A stretch of 64,000 nt of DNA from Tiliqua scincoides (GCF_035046505.1 NC_089830.1:23662284-23726283); one strand, 5' to 3'; shown: positions 1-11,655, counted from the stretch's first letter. Program-made: numbers and translations. Notes: generated by a model not told the origin, from the letters alone.

Positions 1-34
1 TGGACCTCACCATATATCACTGCCCTGCCCTAAG

Positions 35-390
35 TCGTGGAAGTCACGTCAGCTGACCACATGTCAGAAAATTTCACCATCTCCGCATCTGAAAGACACT
101 GCACTTCCAAGGCTAACTGTACTGCACTACAAGCGTATGCCAAGAGAAAGGAGGGACCCAGGCATTTTGTCATGACAATTACAGGTACTGTTGTTGTCTC
201 TCAGTCAACTGGATCCCTCCCCACGGTTCCCTCTGGACGCCCGCTGCTGGTGGTCTTGTGGCAGATCATGGCAAGAGGGCGTTTTGGTCCTTTGCATATC
301 CGTTTCTCTGGAAGTGATCATTTGGCTTTTCAATCTTATTTGCCTCCCTGTGAATGCAAACGAACTAAAACCAGTTGGAAGAAGGAATGA
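35..390 (+). CDS. Ly6-like gene, terminal exon only (gene continues off the left edge)
   Basis: An AG at 33-34 opens an exon whose reading frame, entered in phase 1, runs to a stop at 388-390. Its first half (FTISASERHC, then SKANC) aligns with the last exon of the gene at 4688-7684 ([13 protein letters not shown]), and the DNA stays alignable through the GPI-tail region, the 3' UTR (shared stretch around 360-385 versus 7740-7765) and about 450 bp beyond. It is therefore an older tandem paralogue of that gene. A Cys codon in the homologue (end of ITIKC) reads Gly here, which also creates a GT at 186-187 that might act as a donor. Beyond the Cys region the frame keeps a hydrophobic piece (LLVVLW) but runs longer than the homologue, so the 3' end may be decaying. 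Function unknown; a cell-surface Ly6 protein is the family expectation. Upstream exons lie outside the window. Confidence 0.55.
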
Positions 391-2640
391 CATTCACCCT
401 GGGTTCTGTTGATGGTAGGATGAGAGGGCTCAGTTAAGAAAGGATTTTTTTTGCTGTCAGCTCTCTAACTGTAAATTATTTTTTAATGTTGCCATTAAGG
501 GACAGAATGCCTCTGAGTGTGTGAATGAAATACCTCCTAGAGGTTGCAGAAGCATCAGTGTGGAGCCACCCAGTGGGCAACATGATGTCACCTCCCCCCC
601 TGTGTCTGCACATCACTTTTTGGCTTCCAGAATGGCTCTGATTACCAATCGAAGGAACCAATCGAAGCCTAGAGGCTGGTGGGAGGGCCATTCTTTGCTG
701 CCTCTGCTGCTCCAAGCACTCAGGCAGCTAGTGCTGTGCAACCCCCCCCCCATGGAGAGCTTGGAAAAACCCCAGAGCGCCACAGGGGGTAGGCTGCACA
801 AGCCACCCCCCTCAAGCTATGCCACTGGATTGCAGAAAACCATATGCTCTCACCCAGTGGTGCTTATGTATGTGTATAACAAATAATTGGTTTGCTTTGG
901 GGAGACAGATGAAAAAAGTTGTACATTGGCTGGGGGCGTATAGGGGGTGCAGTGACCCTTTTGGGGCCACTCCTGATTGAACGCCATTCACTCAGAGGGC
1001 TCATGTTTCTGCCTTTGTTTTGCTGAGTGATAACCAATAAGAACCAGCTTTAAAAACGATACAATAAAACGTATTCCTTGACACACTGATTTGTCTGATT
1101 CTATAGAAGGAATTTTAGAAAGAGAAGTTCAGTTCCACTGAGTTCCGCTGTGATCCTGCTGAAGACTTTTCGATGAATGGTGCCCCCCCAGGTGGTCATT
1201 TGGGTTATGACCTGTGTCAGATCTGCGTACCCTGGGGTAGTTGTGGACTCCCGTCCAGGAAAGCTTCTTGAAATAAAGTTGTTAGCCTTGTGAATGTGTC
1301 ACAAGACTCTTGGTGGTCTTATTCAGAGTTTGAGAGGGTCTGGATGTTTTTTGCAGGAGGGACGGAGGAGAAAGGTACTTGCCATGGCTTTCCCTGAAGT
1401 GTTTCATTTGAAAGCACGGAGCAGACCCCTTCCCACTCCAGGTGATTTCTTCTTTCCCAGTATATTGGGGTTTATGCACTCTTTGGGGGGGGGGTTTGCC
1501 TTGCCTTCGCTTAGAGTTGTTCGCTTGAAGTTGACCTTTCCCAAAAGCAAAGCACCAGATCTTTATACCTGTCCTTCCACGCCTTGCATTTGAATGTTTT
1601 CTAACATTCAACCGCTTGCTTGGGGGTCTTCTACAGGACCCAGCCCATCACCTCCCCGAAGTGGGACACCAGAGGTCACCGTCTCCCCTTGCATGATGCC
1701 CGACTGCATCCAGGACCAGCAGCATACGTTGGACACTGGTTGCTACTCAGGAGCCCCCAGAACACCTGGTGGTCCATCGACACAACTCTTCAAATGGTGT
1801 CTCCTGTGCAATGCCATAGCTGCCCGGAATGGCTCCAATGGGGGGGGGGGAGCATTTACACTGCACACTGTGGCACCTTTGGCACTTAGCGCTTTGCCCC
1901 CCTCTAGCTACGCTACTGCAAACATCTCATGCTGTTGTTGCCTTTTCCTGCCTGTTCCTGCTATTGGGGTTCTTAGGAGACCTCGGTGACAATGCAAGAG
2001 CCTTTGGAGAACCTTCTTGGTGAACACCCAGCATAGAAACCTCTGGGCACTCTCATTTCAGTCCACTGCTCTACTGGCCTTCCCCAATCTGCCCAGATTG
2101 GCAAAGCCAAGAGAGTAAATTTGGCTCAGTTCGGTCAAGAGGTCAGTTATTAATTTTCTATTCTCCTTACTTCCCTATTCTTTGCTTAAACTCATCTTCC
2201 CTGTTCACACCAGATGTTCGTTTATTTACGGAAGTGGTTCCTTATATGTAGGTCAACACTTCTGACCTCAAATATTCACTGTCCTTAATTAGGTCACTTC
2301 TGTGTGCTGTGTGAAAGTCAGTCCTGACTACACCACGTGACCCAGGTTCAAATTTCCGCTCAGCCATTAAGCTTCCTGGGTGACCTAGGGCCAGTCACTG
2401 TCAGCCTTATATAATTTATCGCCTAATATAATTTATTTATTTATTTATAAATAATAACCAGAAAAAAAGACCCACAAACATATATCTCCCTATATTTACA
2501 CATGTTTGCAAACTGCAGGACCTGAGCTCTTTGCAGGGTACTTAGCAGCTACAGTATTTGCTTTTTGAATAGCCTCAGGGCTTGAGGCAATTAGTTATCA
2601 GATCTTTCTATCACCCTTTGGCCACCCACCAAAAATCAGG
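391..2640. other. Intergenic: 3' flank of the first gene, repeat debris
   Basis: From 412 to about 570 this flank aligns with 7798-7950 and 28440-28600, the flanks of the other Ly6-type last exons, confirming an old tandem duplication. About 700-830 and 1825-1915 hold ends of a MITE family recognised by its edge (CCTCTAGCTACGCTACTG type). About 2305-2415 is a tRNA-like SINE remnant with a B-box-like GGTTCAAATTTCC. About 2440-2680 ends in a MITE edge (CCAACCCACCATTTGGGAA). I see no exon here. Confidence 0.5.
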
Positions 2641-2689
2641 TTGTGACCCACCAGTGGGTCCCAACCCACCATTTGGGAAATACAGTTTT

Positions 2690-3150
2690 AGTCTGCCTGC
2701 ACCTGTGTTGGCTCGGTCATGTCGTGAGAATGGATGATGGTCGGATCCCAAAGGATCTCCTCTATGGAGAACTCGTGCAAGGAAAGTGCCCTACAGGTAG
2801 ACCACAGCAGCGATACAAGAACATCTGCAAGAGGGATCTGAAGGCCTTAGGAGTGGACCTCAATAGGTGGGAAACCCTGGCCTCTGAGCGGCCCGCTTGG
2901 AGGCAGGCTGTGCAGCAAGGCCTTTCCCAGTTTGAAGAGACACTTGGCCAACAGGCTGAGGCAAAGAGGCAAAGAAGGAAGGCCCACAGCCAGGGAGACA
3001 GACCAGGGACAGACTGCACTTGCTCCCAGTGTGGAAGGGATTGTCACTCCCGAATCGGCCTTTTCAGCCACACTAGACGCTGTTCCAGAATCACCATTCA
3101 GAGCGCGATACCATAGTCTTTCGAGACTGAAGGTTGCCAACAAGTTCTGT
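2690..3150 (+). mobile_element. LINE 3' fragment (C-terminal ORF2 with zinc finger)
   Basis: A 5'-truncated non-LTR retrotransposon. The frame 2643-3116 reads RWLGHVVRMDDG-like, GRPQQRYKNICKRDLKA-like and SERPAWRQAV-like motifs, ending in a Cys/His finger (CSQCGRDCHSRIGLFSHTRRC pattern, about 3020-3085), all typical of the C-terminal region of a LINE polyprotein. It ends in the family's 3' tail (GACTGAAGGTTGCCAAC at about 3124-3140). Here 'CWLGHVV' replaces RWLGHVV. The same family recurs at 13305-13722, 58964-59518 (minus) and 62150-62428. The exact clade is not assigned. Confidence 0.8.
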
Positions 3151-3152
3151 AT

Positions 3153-3603
3153 AGAGGTATGCACTGCTTAACGATGAGGTTATGCTCTCCAAGCCACGTT
3201 GTTAAGCAATTTCGTCATTATGTGAAAAATGCATTAAAGTGTATGTTGGTGCTGATGGTGTGGTCATTCATAGATCCCAGAGAGCTCTTCTGGGTCATGG
3301 CAGGCCTCCACAAGCCTCAGAATGGCCCATGGACATCTCCGGAACCTACTTCCACTTTTCAGAAGCAAACCAGAGGTAGATTCCGAAGGCTTCTGCAGGC
3401 CATTCCGAGGCCCTTGGAGGCCCAGTGCCACCCAGATGAGGCCTCTGGGGCCTCCTAATGACACCACCACCACCAAGGTAAGGGCTCTTCAGCTTAAGGA
3501 GCTCTCAGCTGAGTTTTGTATCTGTAAAGTAAACCAACAATGGACCATTGTATACGCGGTCCATCATTGGTCTGAATGTCGCTAAGCGACGCACACCTGT
3601 GTA
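3153..3603. mobile_element. DNA transposon / MITE with imperfect terminal inverted repeats
   Basis: The left edge (AGGTATGCACTGCTTAACGA) and the reverse complement of the right edge (AGGTGTGCGTCGCTTAGCGA) match at most positions, giving inverted termini about 450 bp apart. No transposase is readable. The element sits directly after the LINE tail that ends near 3150. Family unassigned. Confidence 0.6.
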
Positions 3604-4611
3604 TTCTTATGTTCTCAAAGGGCATGTCCATTTACATGTGTAGCCTTATTTCATCTTTAAAATAAGCCAAATGCATTTCCACCTGGGTGGATGTTTCTAA
3701 ATCCGGCCAAGCCACTCAATCTACTACCAAAGTATGTTTTTAGGTCAGAGTCTTGGGACTTGGACTACAGTTGAGTGAGGACTGCCAGGGGCCGCCAGAG
3801 ATGGCTAAGCCCGTAGACCTCAGTTCCTTCCGAGGTTGAGCAGTCTGGCTGGAATTGGAGAGATGGCGGCAATTCTACCGGTAAGGGATTGACCCTTGAA
3901 GAAACCCAGGCCCTCGTGTTAGACACAGTTAGCACTAATCAGGTGGACCTGAGTCAGAAAGGTAGTACTAAAAGTTGGGTTTACATGCTAAGATCTGTGC
4001 CTGGCTGTCTCTGATTTCGTATCTGTTCTGAGATAGCCAGGAACGGTAAGAACTACTTGGAAAACAGTAGCTGGGTGTCTTGCGTGACTGGCATAATCTT
4101 AAGAGCCAGGGTTGCTGGGCCAGAAGTGTGTCCTCCCCCGAAAAAAGGTTAAGGTTATGGGGGTCTGGAGAAGCAGAGGACCTGCATCCTGTGACTGTCC
4201 CCTCCAGCCCTCTAGGTGAAGCCCCCCAGCCTTCAATTTCAGAGCCACCTCTTCCTCCTCCTCGCCCTGCCCGGTCTAGTTGCAATGAACAGGGAGTGTG
4301 AAGCAGATGGGCCAGGAGTGAGAGCAAGGAGGCAGCCCTGGAGCTGAAGGCTAAGGGGTTCTGCCTCACTGCCTCCCTCCTCCTTGCCCACTCAACCGTT
4401 CTCCTAAGCAAGGAGAAAGAGGAGGTGTATCTGCAATTGTGTGTAATTGTAATCTGCAATTGTGTGCAATTGTATCTGCTGTTGTGTGTTTGTCGTTGCT
4501 TTCAATTCAGTGTTCTGATACGTCTCAAATTCCTTTTAAGAATGGTGTGGTCCCCATCCTTTCCATGAACCCATTCTTCCCTGTCTCCTTTCTTTCCCCA
4601 CGTCTTTGCAG
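3604..4611. other. Upstream region of the 4.7-kb Ly6-like gene
   Basis: No clear repeat or exon over most of this stretch. A possible non-coding first exon could end at about 3880 (CTACCG before GTAAGG), but I see no convincing TATA box at the right distance, so the promoter of the downstream gene remains unplaced. 4432-4492 holds an irregular GTGTAATTGTAATCTGCAATT-type low-complexity repeat. Confidence 0.3.
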
Positions 4612-4687
4612 ACCCAGGGCACTCCATCTACCAAAGGAAGAGTGGAACATCAAGGTGCTCGCCCTCACACTTTGCCGTCTTGTCACC

Positions 4688-7684
4688 ATGTGGGCTGTCC
4701 TGGGACTCATTCTCTTGTCTGTGCTTCCAGTTTCAGGTAAGAAGCACCTGCTCAGTTCCTCCATCCCATCCCTGCCCAGGGTGTGAATTGCTCCACTAGA
4801 GTCCATGGGGCTAAGTCAGTTCCAAGTGGGCATCAGGTGCGGCCCGTTCATCGGGTCTTCTATCCAACATGGCTCCCCCATGTGGAAAAAGTTCAATTTT
4901 TTTTTTCCAGGCAGCTACAGAAGTGCAAAAAGCAGTCACATAGTTCCCAGAGGGTGCACCACAGTTCTTGAGGGAGTCTTGGGAGAACTTCAGCGCCTTC
5001 TGATATGTTCCAATTTAGGCTTTCAGTCTTGGCTGATCACAGGAAGCTGCTCCTTACTGGTTAAGCCATTGGTTTGGCTGACTTAGGATTGTTTTCACTG
5101 ACTTTTCCTGCAACTGGCAACAAGAAAAAGGTCCCCAGGTGAAGACAGGGTGCCCCACCTGGCATTGAGGACCCCTGGCACAATATATTCAGAGCGCAGA
5201 ATTCAACTTTTCCCAGAGCAGGATTTAAAGGGCCAGTTTGCAGATGTTATTAATTTTTTCTTAGCCCAGGCTGTGCAGAGCCCTTCTTGTAGTGACATGG
5301 TTCTGGTGGGGGAAAGACACAAGCAGCTTTGGGGAAGACCTGTCCTGCATCTCACCTACCCACCCCCCTCACCTATCCGCCCCCTAAGGAATCTGTCCAT
5401 TGGCTGTATTTGAGGAACCGTTTCTCTCCCCTCCTCCAGGTGGCTCTGTCGAATGCGTAGTCTGTAATGGCCAAGGCAGGGATTGCGATGACATGAGGGT
5501 GCGTTGTTCTGAGAATCAGGATACCTGCATGTCCATTTTGACAGAAATAAGTGTAGGTGAGTAGGAGGGAAATTTAACTAGAGCCAGGTGCAGTGGTTCT
5601 GGAGTTGGGCTTCGACCTGGAAGATCCAGGTTCATATCTCTGCTCAGCCCTGAAGCTTCCTGGGTGACCAGGGGCCAGTCACACTCTCTCTCACTCTTAC
5701 CTAATGCTCAGGGTTGTTGTGAGAACATAAAGAGGGAAGGAACCATGTACACCACTCTACGCTCCTTGGAGAAAGTGTGGTTTATCTGGAGCATTGTGTC
5801 CAGTTTTGGTTGTCACATCTCAAAAAGGACATAGTGGAATTGGAAAAGGTGCAGAAGAGAGCAACCAAAACGATTACTGGGTTGGGGTATATCCCTCATG
5901 AGGAAAGGCTGTAGCATTTGGGATTCATCACTATAGAAAAAAGGCAGGGGATGGATTGAGTGGATAGAGGGATGTTCTTTTCCCTCTCACACAACACCAG
6001 AACCAGGAGAAATCAACTAAAATTGAGGGTTGGAAGAGTTGGAACAGATAAAAGAAAATATTTATTTACTCAGCCTGTAGATAGTCTGTGGAACTCCTTG
6101 CCACAGGATGTGGTGATGGGCCTTTAAAAGGGGATTGAACAGATTTCTGGAGGAAAACTCGATCCCAGGTTACAAGCCATGTTGACTATATGCAACCTCC
6201 TGGTCTTAGAGGTTGCTTTTCTCTAAATGACAGACTCAAGGGAGTGGCAAAGGGATGCTGGGATCTTGTTGTCTTGTATGCTCAGGGTGAACAGATACAA
6301 TGGAGGACAGAGTGCCTATACCTTTTAACCATTGTATAGAAGAGGGAATTTGGGCAGGTGCAACTCAGCGTCACCTGCCAAAATTTCCTCCTCTATACAG
6401 TGGTTAAAGGTGTAGGCACTCTGTATTATATCTGGTTACCCTGTGTGCACTTTGGTGGGCCACTGTGAAATACAGGAAGCTGGACTAGATGGGCCTTTGG
6501 CTTGATCCAGCAGGGATCTCATAAAGGATCTCATAACCCACTCATAAAGGGTGCCCAAACTCCGGCACTGGGGCCACTTGCGGCCCTCGAGATCTCTCAA
6601 TGCGGCCGTCAGGGAGCCCCCAGTCTCCAATGAGCCTCTGGCCCTCTGGAGATTTGCTGGAACCCACACTAGCCGGACACAACTGCTCTCAGCATGAGGG
6701 CAACTGACCTCTCACAGCTCTCGCATGAGCTGTGGGATGAGGGCTCCCTCCACTGCTTGCTGTTTCACGTCTGTGATGCAGTAGTGGCAGCAAAGGAAAG
6801 GCCAGACTTGCTTTGTGCAAGGCCTTTTATAGGCCTTGAGCTATTGCAAGACCTTCATTCATTCATATAAGATCACCTTTAATATATTCATTTATGTAAA
6901 CTTATGTAAATTTATTCAAATTTTAAATGTAAATTAATTATTCCCCCCCCCGGCCCCCAACACTTTGACAGAGAGGTGATGTGGCCCTCCTGCCAAAAAC
7001 TTTGGACACCCCTATCATAAAACATCTTATGAGGTGTCGGCCTGATGAGTAAAGGACTCCTGGATTCTTTTCTGTTGTGGTTGCTATAGTGATCATGAAA
7101 GGTGGGACATTATCAATAAATACATTGTGAGCCACCTTCAGTGCCTCCCTTGAAGGAGGAAAAAGGCAGCGTGCAATTATTCTCAAAAAAAGAAAAGCAA
7201 ATGGAATTACAAGTCCCCACAACAGACAAAGACACAGACATGCACACTGTGAATCCAAACCTACACATGTCTATTCAGAAGTAAGTCCCATTATAGTCAA
7301 TGGGGCATACTCCAAGGTAAGAGTGGATAAGATTGCAGCCTGGCTGAGTGTTATTTTGGTGACGTTTGGTTTTTCTTGTCTGGATTCTGGATTCGTTGGA
7401 GGGGGAGTTCCTGGGAATGGGGATTCCCCTGACCACACTTTTTTTTTTTAAATGAATGTCCAGGAGTGTTGAACACGTCCGCTATTGTGAAGCGCTGCAG
7501 TTCCAGGGCTGACTGTATTGAAGCACAAAAGCAGATAGTGAAGGATAAAATAACCAGCGGACCTGTCATCACTATTAAATGTACCGCTGGACATCCATCT
7601 TCCGGATCCATCCTCCAGGCTTCCTGTGGGCTTCTGCAGTTGCTGGTCTTTGCTTCGGTGCTCCTTGTAGCAACTCAGCACTGA
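4688..7684 (+). CDS. One-domain Ly6-like protein, probably GPI-anchored (three coding exons)
   Basis: Coding exons 4688-4736, 5440-5556 and 7464-7684; both introns are phase 1 with GT...AG ends, and exon 1 is preceded by an acceptor at 4611. They total 387 nt, i.e. 128 residues. Residues 1-17 ([17 protein letters not shown]) are a signal peptide. Exon 2 gives the first half of a three-finger domain ([20 protein letters not shown]). Exon 3 gives the second half ([15 protein letters not shown]) and a hydrophobic C-terminus ([14 protein letters not shown]) after a small-residue GHPSSGS stretch, the layout of a GPI signal. The canonical CC...CN end of Ly6 domains is missing; exon 3 resembles the last exon of PLI-gamma domain II instead. 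AATAAA lies at 7758-7763. Exon 3, but not exons 1-2, was carried along in the tandem duplication (see 25072). Partner and function unknown. Confidence 0.78.
5588..5770 (+). mobile_element. tRNA-like squamate SINE
   Basis: Lies in intron 2 of the Ly6-like gene. It has a B-box-like GGTTCATATCTC and the shared body GCTTCCTGGGTGACC ... CCAGTCAC ... GGTTGTTGTGAG seen also, reversed, at 19847-20062, 33346-33562, 35407-35642 and 57265-57590. Confidence 0.65.
5780..6540 (+). mobile_element. CR1 LINE 3' end, interrupted by a hairpin MITE
   Basis: 5780-6283 matches the end of CR1 ORF2 and the 3' UTR (frame pieces like [16 protein letters not shown], and the later VDRGMF...SHNTRTRR-type block), and 6447-6540 is the continuing 3' UTR (GATACAGGAAGCTGGACTAG). 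The MITE at 6284-6446 splits it. The typical CR1 end TTCTTATG is replaced here by an ATCTCATAAAG-type end. Confidence 0.75.
6284..6446. mobile_element. Hairpin (palindromic) MITE; carries the tandem-duplication breakpoint
   Basis: Left end CAGGGTGAACAGATACAATG pairs with the right end read backwards (CAGGGTAACCAGATATAATA); the arms continue through GCCTATACCTTTTAACCATT and AATTTGGGCAGGTG, so almost the whole 160 bp can fold on itself. A relative lies at 62874-63053. The sequence at 24448 starts inside the right arm (TGTATTGTATCTGGTTACCC), which makes about 6421 the left breakpoint of the 18-kb tandem duplication. Confidence 0.75.
6549..7013. mobile_element. hAT-type non-autonomous element with 8-bp TSD
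   Basis: Edges GGGTGCCCAAACT and, reversed, AGGGGTGTCCAAAGTTTT; target duplications CTCATAAA (6541-6548) and ATCATAAA (7014-7021), one mismatch. The duplicate locus at 24545-24575 lacks it, giving an empty site and proving insertion polarity. No transposase frame. Confidence 0.8.
7254..7340. repeat. Short interspersed repeat (AGTAAGTCCCATTATAGTCAATGG type)
   Basis: About 85 bp of a very common squamate repeat, in intron 2 just before the last exon of the Ly6-like gene; its duplicate is at 24872-24945. Related copies: 40189-40273, 47455-47540, 52517-52571 and 57330-57419. Confidence 0.55.
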
Positions 7685-8050
7685 GAGCCTCTGTGCTGTC
7701 TGCCTGTCAACTCCTTGGGAAGCGATTGTTCAACTTTTGAGCTAAGACCAGTTGGAAAATAAATAAATAAATAAAACGACCTTCGTCCTTAGTTTGATTC
7801 TCTTGATTTTGGGGTGCGATGGACAGTCAAAAAAAGATTATTTTTTTCTCACCAGGAACTGAAAATCATGGATGAATGTTGCCATGAATGGCTGGAAGAA
7901 TTGATGAGATGGTCTCTGAGCGGTTGAATGAAATAGCCCTTGGAGGCTGTGAAAAACCACACACGTTGAGCCAAGGATTCATATTTATGGGTATGATAAA
8001 TAGATGTTTACTATTGGAGAGAGAAGCTCAGAGGCAGAGCTGTGCTTTGG

Positions 8051-8250
8051 CTGGAGACAGTGGCGTCACTAGGGGTGCGGACCCCGCGGGGGGTGACACC
8101 ACTAGTGGCCAAAGGTTTGGAAACCTTTTGGAAAATTTGTATGTATGAATAACACCATCATGTTATGTATCATCGAACAGGTACGTTCATGCAGAAGGTA
8201 ATGTGACAAACAGTGTGGAAGTATCTGTATTCTATTAAAAGTTATGGCCA
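8051..8250. mobile_element. MITE fragment (CAGTGGCGTCACTAGGGG edge)
   Basis: Starts with the terminal sequence of the family seen whole at 48736-49081 and 58555-58918, and shares its interior (ACCATCATGTTATGTATCAT). The right end is missing. The duplicate lies at about 28711-28885. Confidence 0.55.
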
Positions 8251-8852
8251 ATAAACCAGGAAAGGAAAGCACAACTGCCTTCTATAACAAAGAGTGGATT
8301 TCCTTAATTCAAAACTGACCAATGAGACAGATTGTTTCTGGAGCAAATAAGTGTTATTATGACGCAGCAGGGAACCAGTAAGGTGTAAGTATGAGTCAGC
8401 TCTCATTTCCTTATCAGAGCTTATACTAAAACTCCTGGTCAGTTGTGTGAGTGTCTTCAAGTTGGCCACTGGAAAATGGGATCGGATCGGACCCTTAGCC
8501 AGCACTTTCCGGGGCTGAATCCTCAAATGGACGTGAGCCCTTGGGCCAGGATCCAGCAAGCAACCAGGGCTTGGATGAACCCCACCGACCCTAGTCCGGC
8601 ATTCCACTTTTTTTCCATTGGAATGAATGGCATCCATTCACTTCTACAAGTGAAGGTGAAGGAATGAAGCCATGGATTTCTAGAACTCAGAGCAAGAGAT
8701 TTCTAGAACTCACTGGACTCTGAGAGGTGAGAGCAGGCACACAGCCTAGAGCTGGCATATCACTCACACTTCTGTTTATTCCCCACAACAAATGTTGCCA
8801 CGGATTCTTTCTCGAAACAGGAACGCGCAGAGACCCAAAGAGCTTGGGGTGG

Positions 8853-9707
8853 TGTAATGGAAGATCAGAAGATCATCAGGTGGATGATGAGGTGTTGACA
8901 GCGATTCCCTGTTTTGACAGCTGGTTGACAGCTCTGGGAAGGGCAGCGCTGGCTCCACAGCTGTAATCAATCAAGGCCAATGGAGACCTGGTTGGACACC
9001 TGAGCTTCATTTGACCTTGATGGGACCCGAGCTAATGAGGTAGCTCACAGCTGAGCTGCATTTGGACTTAACAAGGGGCTGCAGGATAAAAGGCAGCTTC
9101 AGAAGGAGCAGAGGGCTGACCAGACGGGACGCTGACCAGAGGGAGGACCCTGATCCGGAGGGAGACGCGACCCTGACCAGGAGGGACACCCAGACGGACT
9201 CACACTGGGAGAAGGGGACTGCGAGAACTCTGCTGGAGGACACACAGAGGAGAGGACTGCCAGGACCCTGCTGGAGGAGACACTCTTCTGGAGAAGATAG
9301 AGGAAGGGACTGCTGAGACTCTGCTGGACACACACTCTGCTGCATTGGACTGCTATTGGGAAGATTGGACTGGGAATACGGGACTGGGAAGATTGGACTG
9401 CTTTGGAGATTGAACTGTGGACTTGGACTGGAGGCGTCAAACCTTCACCCACTGAGTTAAGTGGAGTTTTGGGGAGGGAAAGCCTCTGGACAAGAGGACT
9501 TGCAGGGAGTGTCTGTGTTTGTAGCAATAAATTCTTGTTAATTGCTATAGATAAGGAGTTCTGTGTTCATTCCTTTGCACACCACAGCTGTTGTTTCTTG
9601 GAAAAGGAGGGTGTTAATTAGCCAAAAAGCGGGCATTAGAAGGGAGTTGGGATATTTGGGCGGGACAAATTGGCGTAGTCGCCAGGAGTCAAAATTAGGA
9701 TAGGACA
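8853..9707 (+). mobile_element. Solo LTR (retrovirus/LTR-retrotransposon fossil)
   Basis: Begins TG, ends CA, is flanked by a 5-bp direct repeat GGTGG (8848-8852 and 9708-9712) and is exactly absent from the duplicate locus near 29405-29417. It holds a TATA-like GATAAAAGG near 9086 and AATAAA near 9527. No internal coding region is attached. It probably arrived after the tandem duplication, so it is fairly young; family not assigned. Confidence 0.72.
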
Positions 9708-10527
9708 GGTGGCTGAAAGCATCTTCAGATTCTTCCTATGAGTCCGTCTCATGACTTTGGAGAGGGGCCACAGAGCTGGCCGGCAAAGCCCACGTTCTTG
9801 AAGGAGCAGAATGCAGAAAGCCACTTCCTTGTCCGTGTCGCAAGACTGTCCTGAATCTGTTTTCAACACTTCTTGTCTTCAGTAAAAGTACACCGGTTGC
9901 AACAGAGGAACTGTGTATTTCCCAAGCTGCTCAATGGCTGCTAGCTTTGGACTTTTTTGTCCATTTTATGTTCTCTTCTAATTTTTTTTTCATTCCTGTT
10001 TATTGCAACTATCAAGCATTAGGGTCTGGTCAATCTCCACCTTGGGAGATTACAAATGCGCGGAGCAGTGCCCGCTGGCTTCCATAGACAAGATTTGAAG
10101 CGTTATAGCAAGCAATGGCGCAAGACAGGATTGGCTCTCCAAGCTCATGTGATCTTCATCACGAGGAGGATTCTGATCTGTGCAGACCTGCCTGCAGTTC
10201 CCTTCTCAGGTTTTGTGGATCAAGAAGTAGGTGATCTTAGGTTCTTATGTGATTGGTGCATCTCCTATAGGGCTTCAGGTTGTGCCCGGCTGTACCCAGC
10301 ACCAGAAAGGTTAATATATCTGAGAAAGAATGAAGAAAGAGGAATGTTTTCCAGTCTTTAAGAACTGCTAAAGAAATAAGATTATTCAATGGTTAAATTG
10401 TAGTGTGCACATTGCACGTGGGTGTGCTGTGGGAGTTGGGGGAATCATTTATTACTAAGGCCATTGGGGGATGTGGAGGCCCCCACCAGTAGCATCCACT
10501 TGTCATCTGAGGCTCCCTTCCACCTCT

Positions 10528-11655
10528 CTGCAGAAGCGTGTGTGGCCTCTGGGACACCAAGTGCCTCTGGGAACAAAGTGCCAGGTAAGGCACCGCGAGT
10601 TTAGCATCTGGGCGAGGAGAAGGCAAGTGGACCTCTGATTTTTGGAGAAGGAGAGGAGGAGAAGGAGAAGGTAAGTGTACTCTTTCTAACTCTTTGTCTT
10701 TCTAACTCCTTGTCTTCTAACTTTAACTTTAAATCAACCTTAAATCAACATTGAAATTTAGCTTCACCTAAGTTAGTACCTAATCTATCCTAAGGGAGGG
10801 AATCTAAGGTCCAGCGAGGTGGGGCACAGGAGCTAGGTGAGGGCAATAAAAATAAATACGTAGGTGTGTACATAGGTCTACTCTGAGCAGGAGCAGAGTC
10901 CTACTCATGAGTAAGAGCCCAAGGGTCAGGCATTTGGGAAAATAAATAAAACAGAGGAGGATAAAGTGGAAAGCAAATTTTTCTACTTTGTTTTAAATTA
11001 ACCCTATACTTAACCCAAGTTAAACTTAATCTAAGTTAGAACATAACCTAAACAGTTCAGTAAATTGGGACACAGAATCTAGGTGAGAGCAATAAATAAA
11101 TAAACAAACAAACAAACTCAAAGAAAAACTAGCTTGATGTTAAAAAACAGTCCAGCCTAAGAGAACTGAACTAGGAGGGTAAGAACCTAGGAAGGGCCAG
11201 TTCCCAACCACCCAGGCAATTTAGCATAGTCATTGACCTCTAGGAGGTGATAAGAGCCCCATTAGGCTAATCCAAGCAACCCATTCAGGAGCCTGCAGAG
11301 TGGATTAAGCCCATCAACAGCTTTTGTCTTCCTGAGCTTTTGTAATCTCATCCGGGAAGACCAGCCCCCCTTTCAATCAGCAAGGAGGGAGGGAGGAGGA
11401 GCTAGCTAGGGGTATAAAGCTAGTGCCTGCCACCGCGTAACCCTCTCTGCAGAAGCGCACATGGCCTCTGGGACACCCAGTGCCTCTGGGAACAAAGTGC
11501 CAGGTAAGGCACTGCGAGTTTAGCATCTGGGCGAGTTCAGCAGCAGGGCGAGGAGGCCAGGGACACAGCACTGCCCTTCTCTTCCCTTGAGAAGAGGGCT
11601 GCTAACCAGTGTAGGGTTTTTAAGTACCCCTAAATAAACACACACAAAAAAAGCT
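10528..11655 (+). repeat. CR1 5' UTR with a repeated ~90-bp segment
   Basis: The segment beginning TCTGCAGAAGCG and ending CATCTGGGCGAG occurs at 10528-10618 and again at 11446-11533, about 920 bp apart. Both contain GCCAGGTAAGGCAC, a good splice-donor-like site. The stretch between is AT-rich and contains several AATAAATAAA runs. Confidence 0.6.

Noticed and set aside
3780-3882. Possible 5' exon or short coding start (GCCGCCAGAGATGGCT)
   Set aside because: The frame closes after a dozen codons and no TATA or conserved block supports it.
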